Below are positions 48,378-58,693 of a DNA stretch of 64,000 nt, piece by piece; within the stretch, counting starts at the first letter, position 1; every line of letters starts with the position of its first letter. A model generated the notes under the pieces. The model did not search any database, was not told the origin of the DNA, and worked only from the letters and a program-made list of their open reading frames with translations. The translations under genes and the position numbers were made by a program. The stretch comes from Liquidambar formosana (lineage: Eukaryota > Streptophyta > Magnoliopsida > Saxifragales > Altingiaceae): NCBI GenBank assembly GCA_039720395.1, contig CM077826.1, forward strand, positions 30,004,810 to 30,068,809. The letters are read 5' to 3'.

Positions 48378-49339
48378 GCGTTACAAGTAATAGTTTAAAT
48401 GATGATCAGGGTCTATTGAAAGAGAGTAAAGGTTATCTCGGAATACCCTCGTGGGATTGGGACCCATTGAATCCACCTCGTGAATGGGCTCCGAGCCACA
48501 GCTACGCTTTCTGGTCTCTCTGCCCCTCTACTTTGATTACCTCGGTGTCTCTTGGAGGCCTCTTCCTTATTTTTCTCAAGCCTGGGTGACCGAGAATGCT
48601 TCCTACTCGTTCCCCCAGTGCTTCTCTCCCCTCTTCTTTCAAGATATCGAGACCTGTGATGTCGTCTCTCGTCTCTGTGAGTTTTGTTCCCAGAACGCAC
48701 TTGAGCACGAGGTCTTGGATGGTCCTCGTTCCACCTTCGTGAATGATCTGAACGCCTTGAGCTGCGCTCAGGGGATCTCTGCACCAACGCATGATGTTGT
48801 CTATCTCCCTTTCCTGAGTGTCTTGGTTCTAGGCCAGTCAGTCGTGGCTCGTCATCGCGTTTGCTGTGGTGGTGGTGGTGCGAGACTCCAGGTCTGGGTG
48901 AACTTTCCTGGTGCCTGGTGTGGCGGAGTGGACTTGTTTGGCTAGCCTCCTCAGCGACAACATTGACCTAGAGGTAGCGGTGGTAGTTCTGCTTTGCAGT
49001 TAGCTTTGCGAGCTGCGCCGATTGAATCTTTGATTGCATAGTTGCAATTAGTTCCACCACCACTGCTGGGTTTGGGTTGTTTGTCACTGCCCTATCAAAT
49101 GCAGCTTTCAAAACAGGCTGGTCATCGAGAGAATGTAGAACAGCGGACATCTCCAAGGAGATCTGGTGTTGCTGAATCGAAGGAAGCTGACTAGTTCCCA
49201 CCGCAGGTAATGGCGGGTTGGCCTATGAAGGCTGGGTTTCTACTCGCTTCCCAGCATCGCCTCCAACTACTTGGTCTACATGAGTAAAGTTTGCTCCATA
49301 TCTTGTTCGCCCATAGGTGGGCGGAGGTGGTGTAACCAT
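48378..49339 (-). pseudogene. Element D gag N-terminal region, Arg/Ser-rich, frameshifted
   Basis: Starts near ATG 49339 (MVTPPPPTYGRTRYGAN). It continues with a helical segment rich in Leu/Ala/Gln (49201-48968) and an Arg/His/Ser-rich stretch (RRHHRSRYLERRGERS, 48787-48413). Stops near 49223, 48968 and 48413 separate the pieces. The link is made by position and order; I do not recognise a named domain here. Confidence 0.65.
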
Positions 49340-49352
49340 CTTATCACAATGG

Positions 49353-49370
49353 TTCCCACAAACGGCGCCA
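49353..49370 (-). other. Primer binding site of element D
   Basis: The minus strand reads TGGCGCCGTTTGTGGGAA, three bases after the LTR end CCCGTACA. This is a common gypsy primer site. I do not assign the tRNA firmly. Confidence 0.75.
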
Positions 49371-49373
49371 AAT

Positions 49374-50072
49374 TGTACGGGGTAAAAACTGCTCCCCGAA
49401 CTACGTGTTGATGATGGAGCTTGCTCTCTCGCCTGGACCTGCAATCACAAGCTTGGACAATGGGTCAGAGGGTAGGCCAAGGTGGGTTTTGGCCGTGCCC
49501 TCTCCAAAGCTTAAGTCAGAAAACTATGTTGGGGAGAATGAGGCAAGGAAGAAGATGAATCTCAGAGAATTAGGGTACTGTAGCTTACCATATTTGGTTG
49601 TATCGTATTCTTTTTATACCCACCTGTACGGACTGACCATGTGAGGTCAGGTAACTGCCTTGGTTAGGTCAGATCTGACCATGGTTTACTAATAACCGTT
49701 TGACCATGGTTTGTTGATCGTGGTTGGGCATGGAGCCATGGTTTCTAGTAACCGCTGTATCAGGAATTACAGCTGCTGTGACAGTTTTGGACTGTAGTAG
49801 GATTTGGATTATAGTGTGAGTCATAGGACAGATGTCCCAAGATGAAAGTAAGGTCCCGAGCTGGGAGGTCACGTGGTTTGCAGCAGATCCCATTGTGTGG
49901 TATTAACTACGTGTCAAATATCGTGGTTTAACTCTTTGGCCCGAACTGGATCTTGGGAGATGGATCACATGCGTTGTAGTTGGCCTGGTTGAATTGCCTT
50001 TGCCACGTGTCAGTGTTTCCAGTTTGAGCTTTCTATCCCGAGCTGGAACCTCGGTTCAGAGATATTTCCACA
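49374..50072 (-). repeat. 5' LTR of element D, about 700 bp
   Basis: Bounded on the left by the primer site. The right end lies within a CA-rich string at 50069-50074, followed directly by Harbinger transposase coding sequence. On the minus strand it would begin TGTGGAAATATC and end CCCCGTACA. The partner LTR is outside the window, so the exact right end is uncertain. Confidence 0.7.
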
Positions 50073-50770
50073 CAGATTGTATGCATTGGAAGTGGAAGAA
50101 CTGCCTAGTCGCATGGAAAGGTATGTATGTTCGTGGGGACATCCATGATCCATCAATTATTCTTGAAGCAGTGGCTTCGTATAATCTTTGGATATGGCAT
50201 GCTTTTTTTGGTTTACCAGGATCTCACAATGATATCAATGTGTTAGAACGATCTCATTTGTTTGCTAATCTCGCCAAAGGCGGTGTTCCTGCTACTAATT
50301 ACTCAATTAATGGCCACAACTATACGACGGGATACTATCTTGCAGATGGAATATATCCTCCATGGTCAACATTCATAAAAACAATTCCATATCCACGAGA
50401 GAATAAGCATAAAATTTTTGCTGCAGCTCAAGAATGGATAAGGAAAGATGTTGAACGAGCATTTAGAGTGCTCCAATCACGTTTTGCGATTATTCGTGGA
50501 CCTTCATGTTTTTGGGATCTTGCAACACTCAAAGATATTATGATAGCATGCATTATAATGCATAACATGATTGTTGAAGATGAACGTCGAGTTCACATGC
50601 CTAACAACAATTACGAGGTATTTGAAAAAAATGTTGATTTGTCACATGAACCTACAGTAGAGTTTGTGCAATTCCTTCAAAATCACCAACGCATTAGGAA
50701 CAGAGAAGCACATTCTCAACTACAAGCAGATCTTATTGAACATCTGTGGCAATATCAGGGAACTCGTTAG
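50071..50770 (+). pseudogene. PIF/Harbinger transposase (ALP1-like), 3' part
   Basis: An open frame runs from 49994, but the first ~27 codons are LTR sequence of D. From codon 28 it is an ALP1-like DDE transposase: DCMHWKWKNC with the first catalytic D (50075-50077), AVASYNLWIWHAFFG, GSHNDINVLE, YYLADGIYP with the second acid, and KDVERAFRVLQ with the catalytic E. It then ends with LKDIMIACIIMHNMIVEDE and TAG at 50768-50770. The N-terminal part is missing because D is inserted at the first catalytic segment. Apart from that cut I see no stop or frameshift in the ~230 codons. Confidence 0.9.
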
Positions 50771-51180
50771 AACATGTAACTCGTTGTCAATGTCTTGCTT
50801 ATTCTACTAATTGTATTTTGTAATTGTTTTTTATTATCTGCTTTAAATTTTTTGTATTATTATTTGTTTATGAATGAATTTATGGTTTTTATTGAAAATT
50901 GGAAGATTGCGTATTAAATTGGGGAAAATAAAAATCATCTCCATTGGGGTTTTGAGAATTCATGTTGAGAGTTGGAAAAAAAAAATGTAGAACAATCTTG
51001 AAAAAGTTTACAAGAATTGAAAAAATTGGAAGAATAAATTTGTAGAAGAATTGAGTTGGGGATGGTTTGATTGAACGAATTAGTATGGTATTTATAGGAA
51101 AACCGAATACAATAAATATGAAAAATAATAATAATAATTCAAACAGTAAAATTTTTTACCGTTCAGAATAAAGAATGGAA
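50771..51180 (+). other. Downstream of transposase, no gene seen
   Basis: AT-rich, possibly the Harbinger 3' untranslated region. I could not identify its terminal inverted repeat or the TTA/TAA duplication. Confidence 0.4.
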
Positions 51181-51700
51181 ATCAGAAGGGTCAACTCCCC
51201 CCATTCTGATGACCTTTACGTTTCCCATCGTCATCATTACCCCCTTTCTTCCATTCCCTTCCTCTTCCTCCTTCACACCAGTAAACTCCCCCCTTTTCTC
51301 TTTTCCCTTCTTCACATCACAGAATCAAACCTTCTTTTCTTTTTTCTTTTTTCTTTTACCCCGCTCTACTCCATCCCCTTCCTCTTCCTCCTTCACACTA
51401 GTAAACTCCCCCCTTTTCTCCTTTCCCTTCTTCATGTCAGACCCAAACCTTCTTCCTTTTTTTTCCCACCTTTTCTCCTTTCCTTTCTTCACATCAGACC
51501 CAAACCTTCTTTTTTTTTTTTCCTTCCTTTTCTCCTTTCATTTCTTCACGTCAGACCCAAACCTTCTTTTTTTTTTTTTTTTTTATACCCCCTCTACTCC
51601 ATCCCCTTCCTCTTCTTCTTTCACACCAATAAAGTCCCCCCCTTTTTTCTTTCTCTTTCTTCACGTCTTAGATCTCAAGATCTCAAGGTATAGTTTTTTT
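51181..51700. repeat. CT-rich degenerate minisatellite
   Basis: Blocks with CCATYCCCTTCCTCTTCYTC recur near 51251, 51371 and 51599. Blocks with TTCTTCACRTCAGACCCAAA recur near 51429, 51488 and 51544, each followed by a T run. The long open frames here are low-complexity and not believed. Confidence 0.7.
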
Positions 51701-51839
51701 ATTTATTTTTATTTATTTTTTAATTTTTTTTTTAATAATTTTTTTCCGTTCATCTTCATTCACAGCTTCACGGCTTCACAAAACCTTCCCACTTTGACCT
51801 GCTCTCACCCCCTCCTATTTTGAAATTGATTTTTGATTT

Positions 51840-51849
51840 GGGTTATAGC

Positions 51850-51881
<32 letters not shown>

Positions 51882-52080
51882 TTGGGTTTTTTTTTATATA
51901 CACTTGACAGTGGTGCGATGGTGACGGTTTCCTCTGGCTTTTTCCGGCGACGGTGATGGTGAGAGTTCCTCCGGCTTTGGCAGTTTGGGTTACCACCATT
52001 TCTTGTTGATGATTATTGGGGTTGTTGCAATCTGCTGTGGGATTTCTTGGTAAGCCCCTTCAATTTTTTATTCAATTATA
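51840..52080. other. Poly-A run and flanking unique-looking sequence
   Basis: An A run of about 27 bases at 51850-51876, then sequence without a recognisable gene. Confidence 0.5.
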
Positions 52081-52141
52081 TGATTTGCTACCTTTTCTCT
52101 CCTCTTCCAGGTTTGAAGAGAGAGAAAGTGGTAGCAAAAAA
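52081..52141. repeat. Imperfect inverted repeat TTTGCTACC...GGTAGCAAA
   Basis: Arms TTTGCTACCTTTTCTCTC and GAGAGAAAGTGGTAGCAAA enclose a spacer of about 20 bases. It shares GGTAGCAAA with the palindrome at 52198. Confidence 0.75.
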
Positions 52142-52197
52142 ATTTGTGTACTTTTTACTACCTTTGCTAATTCCATTGGAGCTTATTTTTGGAAGAA

Positions 52198-52225
52198 GAG
52201 GTAGCAAATCTAGATTTGCTACCTC
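52198..52225. repeat. Perfect 28-bp palindrome
   Basis: The half-site GAGGTAGCAAATCT is followed by its exact reverse complement without spacer. GGAGATGCTCTTA follows a few bases later, a motif seen at ends of some plant DNA-transposon derivatives. Confidence 0.93.
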
Positions 52226-53261
52226 CGTTGGAGATGCTCTTATTCATTGCTTGAAGAGAAATAGACCCAGGCAATGAAATGATTCTTTCCATTTTTTAGG
52301 TAGTGTTTGGTTCGTGGGTTTGATTCTTGGAAAAGGTGTTTGATTCTCAATTTCGATGTTTGATACACTCAATTTTCTCAAAAACATTCATTACTGATGT
52401 AATAGGATTCCACAAAATGGGGGTAAGTCAAACTCACCTTCCTTTGAAGGTGGTTTTGCTTTGAGATTCCAGGTTTGAGTTTTATAATAAAACATAATGA
52501 CAATCGTGCCCTTTGTATTGAGTAACAAAAATCAATAATTTCAACTCATGTCCCTTCTCACTCCTAAAAACATGATTCAACAAACGTCTTCTTCTAACAT
52601 GGATCCTTTCTCCTCTTTTATAAAGCCAACTTGATTGTTGGGACAAAACTCTAACGACGTTATTGGTGAGGGAGAACAAATTAGCAGCGACCCAAATCGA
52701 CAACAAATTTGTAGTGGTTTTGATATTGGTGGTGGTAGGGGTATGTAGGGGATGGATTGAGTTGTGGAAGTGAAAAAGAATAAGGCAAAGGCGACGGCGG
52801 TGAGGCTGGTGCAGGTAAGGAGGTGGATGAAGATGAAGAAGGTGGTGGTGCGTTTTTGGCAAAGGATTGTCATCACCATCTCCTTGGCAAAACTCTTGCG
52901 ACTTCAGCGTCTCCTTCCCCCCTCCCACCGTCGTTTGACTCTATGCCCGATCTAATCCATGGCACAACCCCCATCAATTCCAATATGAGATCGCAAACCA
53001 CTTCTATGGTAAAACACATGTTTGATATTTAATAAGAAAATTTCTATTATGGAACTACGGTGATAACTCACGTCGGCGACTTCATTGTCTCCTTCTGTGG
53101 TGTTTCTTTTCTCTTTTTTTTCTTCATTTTTTTTTCAATTGTTTCATTTGTGGGGGAGGGTTGGAATGGTTTTAGATCGTAGAGATGGAGGGGGCTGGTT
53201 GTAATGAAGAAGATGGTAGTGCTAGATTTCTTCCACAAAATCTCTAATTAACTATTAAAAC
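52226..53261. other. No recognisable gene
   Basis: Mixed low-complexity sequence. GTAGTGTTTGGTTCGTGGG near 52302 resembles ends of plant DNA-transposon derivatives, but I find no matching partner. A minus frame at 52482-52928 (148 codons) is rich in His, Pro, Leu and Thr and shows no domain. Confidence 0.4.
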
Positions 53262-53401
53262 CTCCTCCAAATCAAACCAAAATTTATATGCATGATCCTT
53301 AATGCCTTAAAAACCTAATGCAAATGCCTAGACTCAAAAATAAAATAAAAAGCTACATGAAATGTTGACCTCTAACTAAGGTGACAAAAATGGGGTGTGA
53401 T
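53262..53401 (-). repeat. Fragment of a Tat-type LTR start
   Basis: It ends on the plus strand with CTAAGGTGACAAAAATGGGGTGTGA, the reverse complement of the start of A's LTR. About 140 bp are alignable. Confidence 0.75.
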
Positions 53402-53756
53402 AAATAGTACTGAAAAAAATTATGGCCTTATGGGGTTTTGATTTTGAGTTCTTTATGGTTTATACTTGGATGATGTTTCTTATTGTTGATTTATTAGTTA
53501 TTGCTTGGGATGGTGATTCTAAACCACTTATCCCAAAATAAATGAAGTGAAGATAAATTAAAGAACTCTTCAGTTTTTTTTTTTTTTTTGGATAAGTGAG
53601 TAAGTATATTCCAAAAAGGGGGAAAATATATACATGAAGCTCGAAACATGTCCTCAAAGGACCACAAAAAAATCAATCCTCACAGCCCAAGGAAAAGCAA
53701 AAGACACAATTATAAAATCCTCACAGCCTAAGGAAAATAAAAAACAAGAGCTTCAG
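53402..53756. other. Poly-T and unclassified repeat-like sequence
   Basis: T run at 53575-53589 followed by GGATAAGTGAGTAAGTATATT, and two CCTCACAGCC(C/T)AAGGAAAA units. It could be the reversed tail of a LINE-type element; this is weak. Confidence 0.3.
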
Positions 53757-54352
53757 TTACAGTTAAGATACAATTACATCTTTCCATCAATAAAATGTCT
53801 CTACCTAAACTAATAGGATATGGAAGTCTATCAAGTGCCTAGTTTAATACTTTATAAACATCAAAAATATTGATTCAAGTAGATGCACTATGGAAACTCC
53901 TTTTCCACAGTCATCCTACTATGGCCATGGACTTACATGAGTCATATTATAAATGTCAATTAAGACATTCTCTCCTTTTTACTAAAAGTGATAGGTCCCT
54001 TATTGATTACACATATGCCTCCATACATGAAACAACAGAGCCAATGAACACATTTGTAAGTTCCCATGGAATATACAGTTAGTACTATCAAACTTCTAAA
54101 GCTCTATGAACAAGACAACCATGGTGTCTCAAGTTTAAGGATTACTTGTACTATTACAACTATGAGATACTGATTGACATGAAAATAAAACTCTATTTAG
54201 TATTCTTAAAGTAAGATGGTCACATTCAGTGTACCTATTCCTCTAATAAGCACCCATATGTTTTGTCTTAGTGTTTCCACACAAATAGTTTAAGACTAGC
54301 TATCCTCCTAAAGAACCAATATAACATATGCTAGTCCTATGGTTCATTATTG
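53757..54352 (-). repeat. Diverged fragment of the C-family Copia LTR
   Basis: Aligns with 3020-3625 of the C LTR: AATGTCTC, TAATAGGA(C/T)ATGGAAGTCT, CTATCCTCCTA, TGCTAGTCCTATGGTTCATTA. It has many substitutions and small indels, so it is an old remnant. Confidence 0.85.
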
Positions 54353-54974
54353 TTGTAAATATTTGATTTAAAATTAATTTATTTTTATTTATTGTCATTT
54401 GTGATTTTTATTTTTATTTATTGTATTTGATTGGTGTAGGTGTAACCTACATTTGTGTTTTATTTCTCTACTTTATTCTACTTTATAATGGTGAGTTAGT
54501 GGGTGGAGGTAACTCCCACACCACTAACTCATTATACCATTATGGTTGAAGGTTACTCATTTTGTTTATTTATATATGAGTTATATGTGGAGGTGAAGGG
54601 ATGTTGAAGAAGAGTTTGTATATGCTGAAATTTTCAACACCTATATCTCCATGTTTGTTATACACTTTGAGTTCTTTTCATATTTTCTATAAATTATTAT
54701 TTGAGTATTCGGAGCATATGGGTGATTCGAGGTTCATAGGAAGTCTTAGCTACACACAAGGCTACCCAGAGGATCATTGTATCTTGGGAGAGAAACGTCA
54801 TGCAAACCTAGTACAGATCGACGGGGGCATATTTTCTCTAAGGATAGTGCTTTACAACGTGCCTTGATCCATATTATAGGCTATTCTAAACTCTAGTTCT
54901 TGTAATATTATTATTGTTGATTATTACAGATTAGATTCATCTTGATGATTATTGTGTTATAATTGTTTTGATAG
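54353..54974. other. No recognisable gene
   Basis: Contains an imperfect hairpin (GAGTTAGTGGG ... CCACTAACTC, 54492-54530). A plus frame at 54601-54867 (88 codons) shows no domain. Confidence 0.4.
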
Positions 54975-55440
54975 AAATTCCCAAGTTGCCCAATACAAAG
55001 TGACTCTAAGTTGCCTCGATACAAAATGACTACATCCCAAATTGCCCGGTACAAAGTGATTCCAACTTAGGTCGTCCAGGTATAAAGTGACTCCATTCCA
55101 ACTTGTCTAGTACAAAGTGACTATATCCCAAATTGCCCGATATAAAGTGACTCTATCTCAAGTCGCCCTGATACAAAGTGACTGCATCCCAAGTTGCCTG
55201 GTACAAAGTGATTCCAATTGAGGTCGCCCTAGTATAAAGTGACTCTACTCCAACTTGCTCCGCACAAAGTGACTCCAACCTAAGTCGCTTCGGTATAACG
55301 TGATTCTAACTTAAGTTGCTCCAGTATAAAGTGACTTCATTCCAAGTCGTCCGGTACAAAATGACTCTAATCCAAATCACTCAGTACAAAGTGACCACAT
55401 TCCAAATTGTTCATTACAAAGTATGTCATGCCAAGCAAAT
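54975..55440. repeat. Minisatellite with AGTGACT core, about 31-bp unit
   Basis: About 14 diverged units of the type CCAAGTTGCCCGGTACAAAGTGACT. The first and last units are the least conserved. Confidence 0.88.
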
Positions 55441-55506
55441 TAATAGCCAGACTTAAGGTGAGTACAATTATTTTCTTGCAAAAAAAAAAGGGGGGAGGAA
55501 AGGGGG

Positions 55507-55511
55507 CGAAG
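55507..55511. repeat. Target site duplication CGAAG, left copy
   Basis: Matches 57222-57226. Confidence 0.93.
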
Positions 55512-57221
55512 TGTTGGGAATCGAACTAGGGAGGAAAACATACAAAGGCAGAATAAAAATTTTCCTACAATTCCCAATCCCATGAATCCAATTGTGCTTA
55601 ATACAAAACAAACCCTAACTAGAAGAGGGTAAGAATTACTTACAATTGATCAAAGTCTTCTCCTTTATGCTCCAAGCTTTGTCTCCTCCTTTTTGCTCCA
55701 AGCTTGAACTCCGGGTAGCAATGAATGAGCAGTCCAAGTGTACTGCCTCCAACAGTATCCACACCTAGCTTGAGCTTTGAAATCCTTTCTTCCTTCTTCC
55801 TTGTTGTTGCTAGAGTAGGAGAAGAGAGGAGAAAGAGAGAGGAGAGAGAGAGAGGGAGAGCTGAAATTTTCGGCTAGCACTTGGGAGCCTCCAAAAGTGC
55901 TTCAAGTGATGATGTCATCACATCATAAAAGGCTTTAAATAGCCTCCAACTAGAGCCGGCCAAGGGGGTCTTCTAACCCTAATGGGTTTTGTGTAATTAC
56001 TCCTAATTACATAATAACTCCTTTAATTTATATCCCATATAAATTTGCCCCTTAAGAACAATTCTTTATTCACTTATACCCTTTCTCTCATAGACTATCA
56101 AGCTCTTTTAGCATGATCAGTGTGTGATCCATTGGGTTCACATCCTCAAGTAGTAGGAATAGCACGAGGTGTGCACAATGGAACTCTTTCCATTAGAGGG
56201 TCTAATTGAAACTCCTTTCAATTCCCTAATTGATTATAACTCATTTATATCAATTAGGGCTTCTACTAACTATGAGTAACACCTAGCATATGGCTCATGG
56301 TGTGGTCCTTAATGAGGTGAATAGTCATTTACAGAGAACCCTTCTGTTATAGTTTATAAGTTACAATTACATTCTTCCATCAATACAATGTCTCCAATTG
56401 AACCAATAGGACATGGAAGTCTGTCAAGTCCCTAGTTCAATTACTTTATACTCATTCATTAATATCAACTCAATGATAAACTTATGAAAACTCCTTTCCA
56501 TATTCATTCTACCATGGCCCCATGGATTTAATGAGTTATATTTAATGAATGCTATATGAGACATTCACTCCCTTTTTCCTGAGAGTGATGGATTCCTTGT
56601 TGATTACTCACATGCCTTCACACACATAGCAATAGGGTTAATGAACACCCTTACAGACCCCCATAAGGATCTGCACATAGTATTATCAAACTTCTAAAGC
56701 TACATGTGTAAGGCAACCATAGTGTCTCAGGTCTAAGGATTACTTGTACCACTATAACAATGAGAAACTGATTGATAGGCAGGCTAAAACTCTATTCAGT
56801 TTATCTCATATCTTTGGTCACATTCAGTGTACCTATTCTTATAATATGCACTCACTTGTTGGTTGTAGTGTCTACACACAAATAGTTTGAGATTAGCTAT
56901 TCTCCTATAGAGTCAACCTAACAAGTGCTAGTCCTATGGTTGATTACTGTCCATCATAGTGAACCTTTAACTAGGAATGATTTAAGAGTTTAGTACAGAG
57001 ATATATTTATAGTCTCAAAATTACAACACTTTGTAATTCCATATTCTCAACTCTAACTCCATGGACATATTATGTAAATATAAATGATGCATATAAACAT
57101 AATAGAATAAGCCCTTTTATTAAATCAATAATAAATGTGACATGCATAAATGAAATCAATTGATTATTCCTAATCCCTGAACAATCATCTCTATGATTGG
57201 CTCTAGGGCATAATCCTAACA
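55512..57221 (-). repeat. Solo LTR of the C-family Copia element
   Basis: 1,710 bp with the same termini as C's LTR (TGTTGGGAATCG...CCTAACA on plus) and a perfect CGAAG duplication. Diverged from C by many substitutions and short indels, so it is an older insertion. Confidence 0.94.
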
Positions 57222-57226
57222 CGAAG
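57222..57226. repeat. Target site duplication CGAAG, right copy
   Basis: Matches 55507-55511. Confidence 0.93.
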
Positions 57227-57319
57227 TGAATTACACGAGATTATTCTCACGTTGGCTTTCACATAGTCCATTGTGATTACTTATTCTTTGTCCATAATTG
57301 TTTATGTACTTTCAAAGTT

Positions 57320-57322
57320 ATA

Positions 57323-57357
<35 letters not shown>
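57320..57357. repeat. TA microsatellite
   Basis: A (TA)n run of about 17 units between the solo LTR and the next LTR. Confidence 0.95.
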
Positions 57358-57361
<4 letters not shown>

Positions 57362-57427
57362 AGAAATCTTGTTTCACGTGGTTTATTGGCAGAAAAGTAA
57401 AACTAAGGGAAAAAATGGTATACATGT

Positions 57428-58693
57428 TATCACACCCCATTTTTGTCATTTTAGTTAGGATTTGTCATTTCATGTGGATTTTTATCTCCTTTTTTAGTCT
57501 AGTCTTTTGCATTGAGTTTTTATGGTATTGAAGATCATGTATATGAATTTTGGAGTGATTTGGAGTTGATTTCACTAGTTAATAAGAACTTTTGCAACTT
57601 TGAGGGCATAATCGTCTTTTAAGTAACATATTTTCTGTTTGACTTTGAAATGAGTCCCAAGTTGTTCCTTTGAGTTCATATGGATATATAAAGTCTTTAT
57701 ATAGGTTCAATTTGATAAATTAATGGTTTAATATCAATTCGGCTCGTAGTAGTTTATGTTGGCTAAAAGACCCTTTCTTGGTTCGCTCAAATTGACTCAT
57801 GTGACCCATTCAATTTTCTCCCATTTAACTTCAATTGGGCTTTATTAACATCATAAACATGTTTTAAAAGGTTGAATTTTGAATTGGAAAGCATTTAGCT
57901 CAACCGTGTGTGCAAACCCTAGCTTTGCAACAATAGTGCACCATGGTTAGCTGCTTTTGTAAAACCTAACCATGCACCCATGACTAAGGATTTTTGTCCT
58001 AAAATGTCTAAAAATGTGTTCCTTTTCAAACCACGGTTGTTTTGGCTTTTGTTTTGTCAAAATCAAACTTAATTTGACCCTTGAAAGACTTCTAGAAAGC
58101 TTAGAAGTCTAAACCGAAGCGAGCTAAAGAGGGACCTCAGGTGACCGACCAAGGCTGGACGGTTAGCCATCTAGGCCCTGATAGCTAACCGAACAGGGCC
58201 TGGTCAGTTACCCAAGGGACTCCGTCTTTGAATAGGTTTTCACCTCTCCTTCCCTATTTTAACGGATTTCTTCGCCTTTGCAAGTTGTTTCCTACTAAGA
58301 TTGAGTAACTTTAGGTTGTTTGAGCACCAAGAGAGTCTCTAATAGCCCTAGGATCATTATTTAATGAATTAATCTTAGCCATTGGTTTATTAAGTCAGTC
58401 CCTTATATAAAGAACATGATATTCAGCACATAGGGAAGCTAAAAGTACACTTTATCCTTAGAGAGAGAGGGAGCTACGAATTTGGAGAGGTAAAGAACAT
58501 CAAAGAGAGGTTCTCTAACCCTAAGCAAGCAAGAGAAGAGTTGTTTCAAAGGCAAGAGAAGTTCTACAAGAGGTAAACTGTACTTTTAATTGTTAGAATT
58601 ACGGTTTCTTCTTATTCTTCTCTTTCTTTCTTCTATGATAGTTCTAGTGCATGTAATAGCTCCGCATATTAGTTGAATTCAATACTTTTGTGA
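57428..58693 (+). repeat. Partial Tat-type LTR (F), cut by second Copia copy
   Basis: Starts TATCACACCCCATTTTTGTC and aligns with the first ~1.27 kb of A's LTR, including foldback (58136-58216), TATA box near 58402 and CT-rich leader. At about 58694, within GTGATGTTAT, it changes to the C-family LTR. The rest is expected right of the window. Confidence 0.88.
58136..58216. promoter_or_regulatory. Decayed foldback motif in LTR F
   Basis: CTCAGGTGACC ... GTTACCC with GGACGGTTAGCC and GATAGCTAACC inside. Substitutions in both arms weaken pairing relative to A. Confidence 0.7.

Larger units (their letters stand above)
35672..50072 (-). mobile_element. Element D: older, decayed Tat-type Ty3/gypsy element
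   Basis: Minus-strand element distinct from A and B. The 5' LTR is at 49374 to about 50072, the primer site at 49353-49370, and gag, protease, RT, RNase H and integrase run down to 40725. It ends with an antisense extra gene running into 35672, where B begins. Two unrelated solo LTRs interrupt it (36427-39886 and 45093-47865). Many stops and frameshifts show it is older than A-C. The 3' LTR would lie left of the window, beyond B. Confidence 0.85.

Noticed and set aside
51175..51823. Two long plus-strand frames of 172 and 204 codons
   Set aside because: Product of a CT-rich repeat: only Ser, Phe, Pro and Leu, frames overlap, no domain.
52482..52928. 148-codon minus frame
   Set aside because: Pro/His/Leu-rich, no domain, no sign of codon constraint.
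54601..54867. 88-codon plus frame
   Set aside because: No recognisable domain; it begins in AT-rich sequence and has no supporting context.
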